DNA of 64,000 bases, taken from assembly GCF_010993705.1 (NCBI RefSeq), contig NZ_WOFO01000002.1, positions 558,001 through 622,000 of the forward strand, read 5' to 3'. The translations under genes and the position numbers were made by a program. Of the stretch, positions 17,066 through 26,191 are shown piece after piece. The notes beneath the pieces are model-generated. The model was given only the letters and a program-made list of their open reading frames with translations, ran no database searches and had not been told where the DNA came from. The stretch is from Cyclobacterium sp. SYSU L10401. Its GTDB lineage: Bacteria > Bacteroidota > Bacteroidia > Cytophagales > Cyclobacteriaceae. Position 1 is the first letter of the stretch. Every line of letters starts with the position of its first letter.

Positions 17066-18613
17066 TTACCGATTAATTATCCCTTCTAGTTGGGATTTAA
17101 GCTGCTCTACCACCCGTGGATAATTCGAAAAAAGGTTGTCTCTTTCCTCGGGGTCTTCCCGGATTCGGTACAGCTGCCCCTTGGGCCCACCTTTCTCGGG
17201 CTGCAAGCGATTCGGAGCGCTAAAGCCTCCCGAACCCAGCCCGTCGATGTATTTCCATTCCGGCGTCCGGATGGCAAACATGCCGGAGGAGGAATGGTGC
17301 ACCATCTCCGTACGGAACACGAAATCCGTATCTCCCTGCAATACCGGTAAAAAACTGTAGCTGTCCATCGCCGCACCTTCCGGTATGGTTTGATCCAGCA
17401 AGCCGGCAAGCGTTGCGAAAAGATCGGTCAGGCTGACCAGTCCCGGGTAGGCTGCTTGTTCCTTTATGCCTTCCGGCCAGGAAACAATCAAAGGAACCCG
17501 GTGGCCTCCGTCCCACACATCCCCTTTTTGGCCCCGCACACCCCTATTTGAATCGTGACCATATAGCAAAATCTCTTCTTCCGGCCAATAGGCCCCGTTG
17601 TCGCTGGCAAAAACCAATAAGGTATTTTCCAGCAAACCCTGCGCCTGGAGCTGCTCCTTAATGCGCGCGACCACCTGATCGATATCCATGACAAAATCTC
17701 CGTACAGCCCCGCTCCCGATTTACCTGTATGCTCCTCCGAAGGTAGCCAGGGGGTATGGGGGCCAGTCAGCGGCAGGTATAGAAAAAAAGGAGTATCAGC
17801 CGATTGACGTTCGATAAAGGCCAGGCCCTGCCCGGTGATTTCATCCAGGCAATCTTCCACCCGGAAAGTAGGTGCCATTTCTCCCTGTCTCCACCACACG
17901 CCTTTTTCCCAGTACACGGCCTGCTCGTTGCTGTGTTTCTTATCCCAGGAAAATTCCGTGTTTTCCTTTCGGGTAGGGTACACCTCCGTGGTCAAGATCA
18001 CCCCCGGGTCCAACACCCTATGGTTTTCCAAAAATACATAGGGTGGAATATCCAGCGATGCCGGGTGGATAAAGGAATAGTCAAAACCAAAATCACTCGG
18101 TCCTATTCCAATTGGCTGGCCGTAATCCACATTAGAATACCCACTCTCGGCATCCAACACCGCAGGTTTGCCATCTTTGGTGACCCATTCCAAACCCAGG
18201 TGCCACTTCCCTACTATTCCGGTTTGGTAACCGGCATTTCTAAGAAAAGCGGCCATTGAAAGGCGATTTTTATCCATTACAGGGGGTTCAAACCCTCCGA
18301 TTCCCCGGGCCGCAGCTGGCGTTCGAAAGGCGTATTCCCCAGTAAGTAAGCCGAAACGAGAAGGCGTACACACCGAGGCACTCGCATGGGCATTGGAAAA
18401 GGTAATGCCTTCCGCAACCATTTCATCCAGGGCGGGAGTTTCAATTTTGGATAAGGGGTTCAGGCCCTTGATGTCCCCGTAACCCATATCGTCGGCAAAG
18501 ATGATGACAATATTGGGGGGATTCCCCTTCGCATCCAACCCCTGTCCCTGGCTTACCATATCCGGATAAACCAACAGGCAGATGAGCAGACTTACATTCA
18601 ACAAATTTTTCAT
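17066..18613 (-). CDS. Type I sulfatase, secreted
   Basis: 515 residues with a signal peptide (VSLLICLLVYPDMVSQGQG). The sulfatase core begins NIVIIFADDMGYGD, giving calcium ligands D41 and D42. The modification motif C82-T-P-S-R86 marks the Cys converted to formylglycine by the maturation system, and FASDNGAYWP supplies the later metal-binding Asp-Asn. This is the arylsulfatase A-like S1 family, whose members remove sulfate from polysaccharides or glycosides in Bacteroidota. It is the last gene of a tight operon with a propeller glycosidase-like protein (6-base gap) and an oxidoreductase. The linkage attacked is not evident from the sequence. Confidence 0.92.
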   Translation of the reverse strand: MKNLLNVSLLICLLVYPDMVSQGQGLDAKGNPPNIVIIFADDMGYGDIKGLNPLSKIETPALDEMVAEGITFSNAHASASVCTPSRFGLLTGEYAFRTPAAARGIGGFEPPVMDKNRLSMAAFLRNAGYQTGIVGKWHLGLEWVTKDGKPAVLDAESGYSNVDYGQPIGIGPSDFGFDYSFIHPASLDIPPYVFLENHRVLDPGVILTTEVYPTRKENTEFSWDKKHSNEQAVYWEKGVWWRQGEMAPTFRVEDCLDEITGQGLAFIERQSADTPFFLYLPLTGPHTPWLPSEEHTGKSGAGLYGDFVMDIDQVVARIKEQLQAQGLLENTLLVFASDNGAYWPEEEILLYGHDSNRGVRGQKGDVWDGGHRVPLIVSWPEGIKEQAAYPGLVSLTDLFATLAGLLDQTIPEGAAMDSYSFLPVLQGDTDFVFRTEMVHHSSSGMFAIRTPEWKYIDGLGSGGFSAPNRLQPEKGGPKGQLYRIREDPEERDNLFSNYPRVVEQLKSQLEGIINR

Positions 18614-18619
18614 GGGTTC

Positions 18620-19672
18620 TCAATTTAAAGGAACGGAGGTGGCGAGTGCAATCACCCGGCCCTGGTCTCCGACTGCATTGTAAAAATGATAGGTAACTCC
18701 CTCCCAACGAATTACCCAGGGCTTATGGGCATACTGGGAGTCGTAAGGCTCGGAGGGTGCCACCAGGTCCTCCCCTTCCCAATCCGTCCAATGGACCAGA
18801 TCGTAGGAGCAGGCAAAGCGCTCAAAAGCACCGGGTTTCCAGAAAGCACCAAAGTAAAACATGACATACACGTCGTCTATCTTAACTAGCTGTGCATCTC
18901 CACAAATACCTTCTCCACGGGTGATGACTGGTCCCTCGCCTATCCGGGCCCAGTTTACCATGTCTTCCGATCCTGCCATGCCAATACTTTCATAGGTAGC
19001 AGTATCCCCTTTGGCATTGTAATACATGACAAAAGGGTAACCGGTAAGTTGATCTTCATCCCGGATAATGTGGGACTTGTAAATTTTATCGGTTTCAAAC
19101 CAGCGGGCAGAAGAATCGCCAGGCAGCAAAACCGGATCGTCTATCCGCTCCCATTCTTCGGCCCTATCCAGGTGATCCGATTTCGCCATTCCAACACCTA
19201 GCGTACCTGCTTCATACCCTTCCGTGGCTCCTCCCAAATAGGACATCCAGTACTTGCCTGCATGTGTCCCTGCCTCGTTTCCAGCACCCCAATCGGTGTC
19301 TACAAGTGCCAGGTAGCCTGCCTTTTGATTGGCATCCCAGGTGTCCTGCGTAAACGAGAGCAGCCTACCCATCTCCTCCCAATCCAGTAGGTTGCCGCTT
19401 TTTGCCAGCCAGGTTTCATAGCCCTTTCCGTCAAAGACGATGTAAGTCATGTACCATTGGCCTTCGTGGCGAAAGATGGTGGGGCTGTCCACCAGTTTGG
19501 TAGTGTCGCTGTGCTGAAACACCACACCGTACTTATAGGGAGTTTTAATCCGCTCGTAAATTTCCTGCATGCGTTTCGCCGAAACCTCGACGGGAAGCTG
19601 GGGGGAAGGTTTGCAGCAAACCCATCCCCAGCAGCATAGCGTAAACAGCAGAAATTGCTGAAAACGATTCAT
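18620..19672 (-). CDS. Five-bladed beta-propeller glycosidase-like lipoprotein (GH43/GH117-like)
   Basis: 350 residues with a lipoprotein signal (CCWGWVCCKPS). The mature protein shows repeated propeller blades with W/Y-rich strands: LVDSPTIFRHEGQWYMTYIV, WLAKSGNLLDWEEMG, KYWMSYLGG, YKSHIIRD, YPFVMYYNAKGD, SEDMVNWARIG, YVMFYFGAFW and YDLVHWTDWE. The blade order and the opening Asp in VDSPTIF resemble GH43-, GH117- and GH130-type enzymes. I cannot place it in one family without a search. It probably trims an oligosaccharide together with the sulfatase 6 bases downstream, and it starts 11 bases after the oxidoreductase gene. Confidence 0.75.
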   Translation of the reverse strand: MNRFQQFLLFTLCCWGWVCCKPSPQLPVEVSAKRMQEIYERIKTPYKYGVVFQHSDTTKLVDSPTIFRHEGQWYMTYIVFDGKGYETWLAKSGNLLDWEEMGRLLSFTQDTWDANQKAGYLALVDTDWGAGNEAGTHAGKYWMSYLGGATEGYEAGTLGVGMAKSDHLDRAEEWERIDDPVLLPGDSSARWFETDKIYKSHIIRDEDQLTGYPFVMYYNAKGDTATYESIGMAGSEDMVNWARIGEGPVITRGEGICGDAQLVKIDDVYVMFYFGAFWKPGAFERFACSYDLVHWTDWEGEDLVAPSEPYDSQYAHKPWVIRWEGVTYHFYNAVGDQGRVIALATSVPLN

Positions 19673-19683
19673 CTACAAGCCTT

Positions 19684-21096
19684 TTAAAGCTTGTAATATT
19701 CCTCCCAGCCTTTTCTTGGCGGAACGCCTGCCAGCAATTGATTGGCCAATGCGTGATTGGTGATTTGCTTGGACTCCCGGTCAAATTTCAAATGGGCCTT
19801 GAGTCGCTGGGAAAGGACTCCCAGGGTAAAAACCTGACTTAAAGGTCCGGCGATATCAAAGGAAGACCTGCATTTCTCCTCCCCTTTGCAGGCTTTAAGG
19901 AAATTGGCAAAGTGGTTGGAAGGGCTTTCCATGACCTCCGGAAGCTGGGAAGCCATATCCTTACCCATTTGTTCAGGAATGATGGATAGCGTACTACCGT
20001 GAGATCCTCCTTTAAAGGTGAGGTCCTTTCCATAAATGATTTTACCAGGGTTGAGTCTGGATGGCTGCAATTGCCCATCACTTGGAGGTGGGATATTCGG
20101 GTCCAATTCGGATACTCCGTATCCTTCCGGTACCGGAGGGATGTTATTTTGCCCGTCATACCAGGTAATGGTCATGGCCGGCATGTCCGCTCTTTTGGGG
20201 AATTTAAATTCGAGGGTAGTTTCCATGGGGAAGAAGAAGGTGTTGTGACCATCCAATCGGGTCGGAATGATTTCTTCCGGAAGCCCTAAATCCAGGAATT
20301 CGTGGGCCGTATCCATGATATGTGCGCCCCAATCACCTAATGCGCCCATGCCGAAGTCGTACCAGCAGCGCCATTGTCCATTTACCAGGTCTTCGTTATA
20401 AGCGTGCTCATGAGCAGTGGTGTGCCAGGTATCCCAGTCCAGGGTGTCGGGTATGGGTTGCTTATCCGGGAAGGAGATGATATTGGTATCCCAACCGTGC
20501 CACCTTCTGCGACCGTTCATATGGGCCGTCATGTTGGTCACATCCTTGATAATTCCTGCTTCTTTCCAGGCCTTAAATTGGAAATAATTGGCCTCCGAAT
20601 GCCCCTGATTTCCCATTTGGGTAGCCACTTTGTATTTTTCGGCACCATCCATCATCAGCTGCACCTCCTGAAAGGTTCGGGCCATGGGCTTTTCTACATA
20701 CACGTGCTTGCCCAGAGACATGGCCAGCATGGTAATGGGAAAATGAGAAAAATCCGGCGTACCTACGCTTACCGCTTCGATATCCTTCCCCATTTTATCA
20801 AACATTTCCCTGAAATCTTTGAATCGGGGCACGTTGGGAAACATTTTCATGACTTCTTCGGTATGTGGTGCTCCCATGTCCACATCGCAAAGGGCCACAA
20901 TATTGGCCAATCCGGTTTCGTGAAGTGATTTGGTGATGCTTCCTCCCCGGTGGCCGATTCCGCAACAGGCCAGGTTGACTTTTTCACTTGGTGCCACATG
21001 GCCCAGAGGTTTACCCAATACAAATGAGGGTATCAGGGAAACACCCGCAACACCTAAAGTGCTGTTTTTCAAAAACTTTCTACGATAATTATTCAT
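19684..21096 (-). CDS. Gfo/Idh/MocA-family oxidoreductase with Tat-like signal
   Basis: 470 residues. The N-terminus MNNYRRKFLKNSTLGVAGVS is a twin-arginine-type signal (RRKFLK), so it is probably exported folded with its nucleotide. The Rossmann part has VNLACCGIGHRGGSITKSL and IVALCDVD. EKPMARTF carries the conserved Lys of the family in the E-K-P motif. Exported members of this type act on sugars or polyols, and some are NAD-dependent glycosidases. It is first in an operon with a propeller glycosidase-like protein and a sulfatase, and divergent from a DUF4221/DUF1080 pair with a 165-base gap that must hold both promoters. Confidence 0.9.
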   Translation of the reverse strand: MNNYRRKFLKNSTLGVAGVSLIPSFVLGKPLGHVAPSEKVNLACCGIGHRGGSITKSLHETGLANIVALCDVDMGAPHTEEVMKMFPNVPRFKDFREMFDKMGKDIEAVSVGTPDFSHFPITMLAMSLGKHVYVEKPMARTFQEVQLMMDGAEKYKVATQMGNQGHSEANYFQFKAWKEAGIIKDVTNMTAHMNGRRRWHGWDTNIISFPDKQPIPDTLDWDTWHTTAHEHAYNEDLVNGQWRCWYDFGMGALGDWGAHIMDTAHEFLDLGLPEEIIPTRLDGHNTFFFPMETTLEFKFPKRADMPAMTITWYDGQNNIPPVPEGYGVSELDPNIPPPSDGQLQPSRLNPGKIIYGKDLTFKGGSHGSTLSIIPEQMGKDMASQLPEVMESPSNHFANFLKACKGEEKCRSSFDIAGPLSQVFTLGVLSQRLKAHLKFDRESKQITNHALANQLLAGVPPRKGWEEYYKL

Positions 21097-21261
21097 GATT
21101 AATTAATATGGTTATTTCGAATGCTATGGTTAGATTTTGGATAAATGCCTTCACTTCTGAGAGCAGCAGGTAAATACATTGAACCATTTCAGTCCTGAAT
21201 TTAGAAGAAATACGGAGATTTATAGCAAAAAATTATGCATTACTTTCAATAGAATGTTTGA

Positions 21262-22377
21262 ATGGGTTATAAATTGAGCTTAAATTTCGGAATGTTTTGT
21301 CAAGCTAGATTTTTTCCAATCCTGGTTTCAGTGATTTTCGCATTCGCCTGCAGTCCTGATGCCAGTGATAATAGCCATACTTTCCAATTGGTGGTTAAAG
21401 ATACGCTATCTATTGATTTCCAGGGTGAAATCCACGCAGGAGATTTTAAGGATAACCGGGGAATTATCTACAATTACAGGTCCGGCGAATACCTTAAATT
21501 TGACAGTGCGGGTAAGGTTTTGATCAGAAATTCCATTCCTGCAGAAGGTGAGCGTGGCTTGTTTTATGTGAATGCGCTTAAAATCCTGGATGATGGGAAG
21601 GTTTTAGCCCATTCGATAAAAGGTGAAATAGCCCTTTTGGATGAAGAACTTCGACTACAGGAAAAGCTGTTTATGCCCTTTCCCAATGGTACCATGGATC
21701 TGAAGAGAAATGTGAGTACCATAGACAAATGGAACAATGAGCTGTTGTTATTTTATCCAGGCAGGGACAACAAAAGCCCTTATTCCCTGGGTTATTACCG
21801 TGACAATTACCTGCTGGAAAAACTGGACCTGAATACAGGTGAAAGCAGCCCTTACCTAAAACTATCTCCCGAAAGCAAATACCAAAAAAACCTCCATTTC
21901 GAACCTCCCACGGCCTTGATCAGTTGCGCTGGAAATCAATTGTATTTTGCTTTCAACAAAGAGCCCCTTATTCATCGCTATAACCTGGTTGAGGGTGGTG
22001 CATGGGAGGAATCCATACCATTGGAAACAGCAAATTTTGTCCAAATCCAGGGGCAGGAAATCCCCTTGGGTAATGACGGTTCTGTTTTAGCAGAAGGAGA
22101 GATTACCGGGCTTTTCGGATTGGAGAATGGGTTTGCCGTAACATTTTTTGAAGGATTGGAAAATTCACCCAATCAGCAGAAAAACAGACCTCCCGGACAG
22201 CAGCTAAAGGTCTTCGCAGATAAAACAGGCTGGTCTGCGCCGGTAAACTTGCCTTTTGAAATCCTGTTTATTTTAAATTTTGAAGGGCCTGACCTCCCTT
22301 TTTACGCAATAGTCAACCCCATCTACACAGGCCAAACAAATAACCAGATTAAAATACTTAAGTTACATCTTCAATAA
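21262..22377 (+). CDS. DUF4221 family lipoprotein
   Basis: 371 residues. The signal ends at a lipobox (VIFAFACSPD). From this start the Cys is residue 30; from the Met at residue 11 (position 21292) it is residue 20, a more typical signal length, so the true start may be there. The mature part is rich in beta-strands with repeated motifs such as FKDNRGIIYNYRSGEYLKFD and NELLLFYPGRDNKSPY, like a beta-propeller. DUF4221 proteins are a Bacteroidota family of unknown function, often near sugar loci. The DUF1080 gene follows after 11 bases, so the two are co-transcribed. Confidence 0.75.
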   Translation: MGYKLSLNFGMFCQARFFPILVSVIFAFACSPDASDNSHTFQLVVKDTLSIDFQGEIHAGDFKDNRGIIYNYRSGEYLKFDSAGKVLIRNSIPAEGERGLFYVNALKILDDGKVLAHSIKGEIALLDEELRLQEKLFMPFPNGTMDLKRNVSTIDKWNNELLLFYPGRDNKSPYSLGYYRDNYLLEKLDLNTGESSPYLKLSPESKYQKNLHFEPPTALISCAGNQLYFAFNKEPLIHRYNLVEGGAWEESIPLETANFVQIQGQEIPLGNDGSVLAEGEITGLFGLENGFAVTFFEGLENSPNQQKNRPPGQQLKVFADKTGWSAPVNLPFEILFILNFEGPDLPFYAIVNPIYTGQTNNQIKILKLHLQ

Positions 22378-22388
22378 TTAATTTCACT

Positions 22389-23261
22389 ATGAATAAAAGT
22401 AAACGTTTTCAATCCATAATATTAATATTTATATGCGGTCTTTGGATGGCTTGTTCACCAGCGACTGAGAAGCAGGAAGAGGAAATAGACATCAAGAATG
22501 GCTGGAGAAGCCTATTTAATGGCGAAGACCTGGACAACTGGCGAATAAAAATTTCCAAACATGAGCTGGATGAAAATTATGCCAATACTTTCCGGGTGGA
22601 GGACGGGTTGCTTAAAGTCAGGTATGATGGCTATGAAGCTTTCGACAGACAGTATGGTCATATCTTCTATGATGAATCCTTCTCTCATTATCTTTATCGG
22701 GTAGAATACCGATTTGTAGGGGAACAGGCTCCGGAAGGAGAAGGATGGGCTTTGAGAAATTCCGGTGTCATGTTGCATGGACAGGATCCGGAGACCATGA
22801 CCAAAGACCAGGATTTCCCCATTTCCATTGAAGGACAGTTGCTGGGTGGAGATGGTGAAAACCCAAGAACTACGAGCAACCTTTGTACCCCGGGTACTAA
22901 CGTAGTGATGGATAATGAACTCTTCACTCCCCACTGTATCAATTCAACATCCAAGACCTATCATGGAGAGCAATGGGTAACGGCTGATTTTCTTGTCCTG
23001 GGTGATTCCATCATTCACCATATCCTGGAGGGCGATACGGTGCTTACCTATTATCAGCCGCAAATGGGAGGCGGAAATGTGAGTAATCACAATCCTGAAG
23101 TAAAAAAGGACGGGCAATTGATCTCAGAAGGTTTTATCTCCCTGCAAAGCGAAAGCCACCCCATTGATTTCAAACGGGTGGAAATTTTTGACCTGTCCCC
23201 GTACCAGAGTGATCCTGCCAAATTGGAGGAAGTATTGAATCTCTTAAAAAGTGAAGAATAA
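22389..23261 (+). CDS. DUF1080 (3-keto-disaccharide hydrolase-like) lipoprotein
   Basis: 290 residues with a lipoprotein signal (FICGLWMACSPATEK). The DUF1080 concanavalin-like fold is marked by GWRSLFNGEDLDNWRI, the FRVEDGLLKVRY strand pair, YRVEYRFVG, SGVMLHGQDPETMTKD and the closing FISLQSESHPIDFKRVEIFDL. Family members are linked to 3-keto-sugar hydrolysis: an oxidoreductase makes the 3-keto glycoside and the DUF1080 protein cleaves it. An exported Gfo/Idh/MocA oxidoreductase is encoded divergently only 1.3 kb away, which fits such a partnership, though that is inference. The gene ends before a strong bidirectional terminator. Confidence 0.85.
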   Translation: MNKSKRFQSIILIFICGLWMACSPATEKQEEEIDIKNGWRSLFNGEDLDNWRIKISKHELDENYANTFRVEDGLLKVRYDGYEAFDRQYGHIFYDESFSHYLYRVEYRFVGEQAPEGEGWALRNSGVMLHGQDPETMTKDQDFPISIEGQLLGGDGENPRTTSNLCTPGTNVVMDNELFTPHCINSTSKTYHGEQWVTADFLVLGDSIIHHILEGDTVLTYYQPQMGGGNVSNHNPEVKKDGQLISEGFISLQSESHPIDFKRVEIFDLSPYQSDPAKLEEVLNLLKSEE

Positions 23262-23267
23262 ATTAAA

Positions 23268-23298
23268 AAGGGGCTTTTAAAGGAAATAGAAGCCCCTT
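23268..23298. terminator. Bidirectional terminator between convergent genes
   Basis: AAGGGGCTT and AAGCCCCTT form a perfect 9-bp stem with a 13-base loop, sitting exactly between the stop codons at 23261 (plus) and 23303 (minus). Short A/T runs flank both sides. Confidence 0.8.
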
Positions 23299-23302
23299 GA
23301 TT

Positions 23303-24667
23303 TCAGCCTTTTGACAAAAGATTTTTTTGAAGAAAATCGTTGATAAATTTCCCTGATGGGTCCATGTTTTTCATCAGGAAAACAAAATCATCCATCCTCT
23401 CATATTGACCATGGAGGTAATCCTGATCAAAAGTGAACAATTTTCCCCAATGGGGCCTGACCTGAAATGGTTTTAACCGGGCCTCAATTTTGGGCAATAA
23501 TTTACTTACATTTTCCCAATCTGCCTTCCAGGTAAAATGAATGGCAATACTATCCCTGCCATAGGCGGGACTCAACCACAGTTCATCTTTTTTAATGGAA
23601 CGAATTTCGGAAATAAGTAGGTAAGGGAAAATTTCTGTTCCCATAGCATAAATCGCATGGATTGCCGCTACTGCCTCCGTCCTGGGAACAAAATACTCCG
23701 ACTGAAGCTCCTCCCCACTGCTGGGTGTAAAGTCCATTTTAAAATGGGGAAGCCGCTCGTGCCAGGCCCCCTCTATTCCCAATTGCTCCGTGCAATTTAT
23801 AGCGGAAATTTCCTTTATAGGGTGCAAATGGTCTTTAGCCTTTGAGGCTCCAAAAATGGTCTCGGGCATGGAATCATCCTGTCCTTGGCCTTTCTTCTTG
23901 ATCCACCATTGGTTGACCCTTTCTCCCTGCCAGTCGGTAAACAAACTCACACTGTAGCCGGAAGAAAAAATTGCATCAAATTGTGTATCAAGCTGCTCCA
24001 AAGGCAGGTTTTCATAAACAAATTGCTTGACGGTAAAGGCAGGCTCGATACGTAAACGCATCCGGGTCACTACTCCCAAAGCCCCCAGGTGAACAACCGA
24101 TGCCCTCAGTTCCTCAAGGTTGGTTTCCTCGCTAAAAACCTTGATCTCCCCATTCGCCTTGATCATTTCCATTTCTGTCACAGCGGTTGACAAATTTCCA
24201 TTTTGGTCACCTGATCCATGGGTTCCTGTGGCGCAAGCTCCGGCAACCGAAATATGCGGCAATGAAGCCAGGTTATGCAAGGCAAATCCCTCCTGCTGCA
24301 GTTTTTTAGCCAATACGCCATATTGAACGGCACCGTTTATTGAAACCGTGCTCCTATCCGTAGCAAGCTGGATATTGGGGTCCATTTTCGCCAGGGAGAG
24401 TTGTCTGTGTTGGCTGTCGGCGATGGTATTGAACGAATGCCTGGTACCCAACGCCTTAAGTTTTTCCTGCTTATTAATGGCCGCAAGCAATGCTTCCCCC
24501 TTATCAGGCTCCTCCAAAGTTTGGGTACTGTAGGTAAAATTCCCCGCCCAGTTGGACCTAAGGGGACCCTGTTGTTTTTTTGATTCTGAATCGCACGAAA
24601 TCATAGGAAATACCCAATTAGCTCCAACAAGAAGCGAAGAATTTTTTAGAAACTGTCTTTTTTTCAT
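23303..24667 (-). CDS. FAD-dependent alditol/aldonolactone oxidase family protein, exported
   Basis: 454 residues. The N-terminus (MKKRQFLKNSSLLVGANWV) is Tat-like with KR in place of RR, and MISCDSE offers a possible lipobox Cys. The FAD-binding PCMH/VAO fold shows LKALGTRHSFNTIADS and SVAGACATGTHGSGDQNGNL, which are characteristic of alditol oxidases and related lactone oxidases. The C-terminal D-arabinono-lactone-oxidase-like region ends FQVRPHWGKLFTF. Relatives oxidise polyols such as xylitol or sorbitol with oxygen, or sugar lactones. It starts 14 bases after the glutamate dehydrogenase gene, a surprising partner. Confidence 0.85.
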   Translation of the reverse strand: MKKRQFLKNSSLLVGANWVFPMISCDSESKKQQGPLRSNWAGNFTYSTQTLEEPDKGEALLAAINKQEKLKALGTRHSFNTIADSQHRQLSLAKMDPNIQLATDRSTVSINGAVQYGVLAKKLQQEGFALHNLASLPHISVAGACATGTHGSGDQNGNLSTAVTEMEMIKANGEIKVFSEETNLEELRASVVHLGALGVVTRMRLRIEPAFTVKQFVYENLPLEQLDTQFDAIFSSGYSVSLFTDWQGERVNQWWIKKKGQGQDDSMPETIFGASKAKDHLHPIKEISAINCTEQLGIEGAWHERLPHFKMDFTPSSGEELQSEYFVPRTEAVAAIHAIYAMGTEIFPYLLISEIRSIKKDELWLSPAYGRDSIAIHFTWKADWENVSKLLPKIEARLKPFQVRPHWGKLFTFDQDYLHGQYERMDDFVFLMKNMDPSGKFINDFLQKNLLSKG

Positions 24668-24681
24668 GGCGGAGCAATTTC

Positions 24682-26100
24682 TTAAGGAAAGATTCCCAGG
24701 TCCATGTAAGAAATGGCAATCCTTTCCAGGGCTACAATAAATCCGGCCGTTCTAAGGTCTTTTATGTCCTTTTCTTTTTTCACTCCATTCATATGGTGGT
24801 AGGCAGTCACCATGGTTTCTTCTAAACCGGAATTCACCAGATCCCTTTCGCTTGCGCCCCTGACGATGAGTTCCTTTTGTTCATCACTGAAAGAATCCCC
24901 CGTAGCCTTCTCAATGCTTTCCAGCAGGATATCGTACTTTTTCATGTCGTACCGTTTCTCCAATTTACCAAAGGAAACCCTGGATAGGTTTTTGAGCCAT
25001 TCAAAATAAGAAACCGTCACACCTCCTGCATTCAGGTACATGTCAGGTATGACCATCACTCCTTTGTCAATAAGTATTCTATCTGCATCCTGGGTCACTG
25101 GGCCATTGGCTGCCTCCCCGATAATTTTGGCCTGAACCATCGCTGCATTTTCTACTGTAATCTGGTTTTCCAGGGCAGCAGGAATCAATATATCACAAGG
25201 GTAGGTCAATAAAGATTTACTGTCTTCAATAAACCTTCCTCTACTATATCCTTTAAAACTTTTGTTTTCGATCTGATAGGCCTTAATATCATCCACATTG
25301 ATCCCCTCTTCATTCCATATAGCACCGTTGTATTCTGCGATGCCGATAATCTTAGCACCTGCTTCCTCCAGAAACTTGGCCGAGTAATAACCTACATTAC
25401 CCAGTCCCTGTACGATAATCTTTTTTCCTGCCAGTCCCACTGACAGACCTAACTTTTGCATATCTTCCTTTACACTGACAGCCTCCCGTATGCCAATGAA
25501 TACCCCCATACCGGTAGCTTCAGTTCTACCATCAATACCATGCTGTGAAAGAGGCTTTCCGGTCACACAGCCCTTTGCATTGATCACATCCGGATTAAAG
25601 GCTTCAAACGTATCTACAATCCAGGCCATTTCACGGCTGCTTGTACCATAATCTGGTGCCGGGACATCAATGGCAGGACCAATAAATTTCTTCTTGATCA
25701 ACTCAGAAGTGTACCGTCTCGTGATTTTTTCCAATTGGTCCACATTGTATTTGGTGGGATCAATGGCCACGCCTCCTTTGGCTCCCCCGTAGGGTATATT
25801 CACCAGGGCACATTTATAGGTCATCAATGCAGCAAGACCTTTCACCTCTTCTTCGTTTACGAAGCTACTGTACCTGATTCCTCCTTTTACCGGCAATTTG
25901 TGCTGGGAATGCTGCACCCGGTATCCTTCGATAACCTGGTAGGTACCATCTCCATTCCGGAGAGGAAAATTAAACTTATAGACGCTATTGCATTGCTTGA
26001 TTTGATCTAAAAGTCCCGGATGTATATCCATATGACTGGCCGCATGGTCCACTACCCTGCACACATCATTAAAAAGACTGTATTCCTCCTGTATTCCCAT
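24682..26100 (-). CDS. Glu/Leu/Phe/Val-family (glutamate) dehydrogenase
   Basis: 472 residues from the ATG at 26100. A start 11 codons upstream (26133) is possible, but the added residues do not look like part of the fold. The substrate domain has the lysine-glycine motifs KLPVKGGIRYS and CALVNIPYGGAKGGVAIDP, with the family's catalytic Lys in the latter, and PAPDYGTSSREMAW. The Rossmann domain has KIIVQGLGNVGYYSAKFLEE. Length and motifs suit an NAD(P)-dependent glutamate dehydrogenase working in ammonium assimilation or glutamate catabolism, but leucine or other branched-chain specificity is not ruled out. It is upstream of, and probably co-transcribed with, the alditol oxidase-like gene. 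Confidence 0.9.
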   Translation of the reverse strand: MGIQEEYSLFNDVCRVVDHAASHMDIHPGLLDQIKQCNSVYKFNFPLRNGDGTYQVIEGYRVQHSQHKLPVKGGIRYSSFVNEEEVKGLAALMTYKCALVNIPYGGAKGGVAIDPTKYNVDQLEKITRRYTSELIKKKFIGPAIDVPAPDYGTSSREMAWIVDTFEAFNPDVINAKGCVTGKPLSQHGIDGRTEATGMGVFIGIREAVSVKEDMQKLGLSVGLAGKKIIVQGLGNVGYYSAKFLEEAGAKIIGIAEYNGAIWNEEGINVDDIKAYQIENKSFKGYSRGRFIEDSKSLLTYPCDILIPAALENQITVENAAMVQAKIIGEAANGPVTQDADRILIDKGVMVIPDMYLNAGGVTVSYFEWLKNLSRVSFGKLEKRYDMKKYDILLESIEKATGDSFSDEQKELIVRGASERDLVNSGLEETMVTAYHHMNGVKKEKDIKDLRTAGFIVALERIAISYMDLGIFP

Positions 26101-26191
26101 GAAAATATTTTGGTTTAAAGTTATAAAATTCAATTACCCATACCGGTCAATTCCTATGCCTGAATGTCTAATGTAAGGAATTTTTAAGAGA

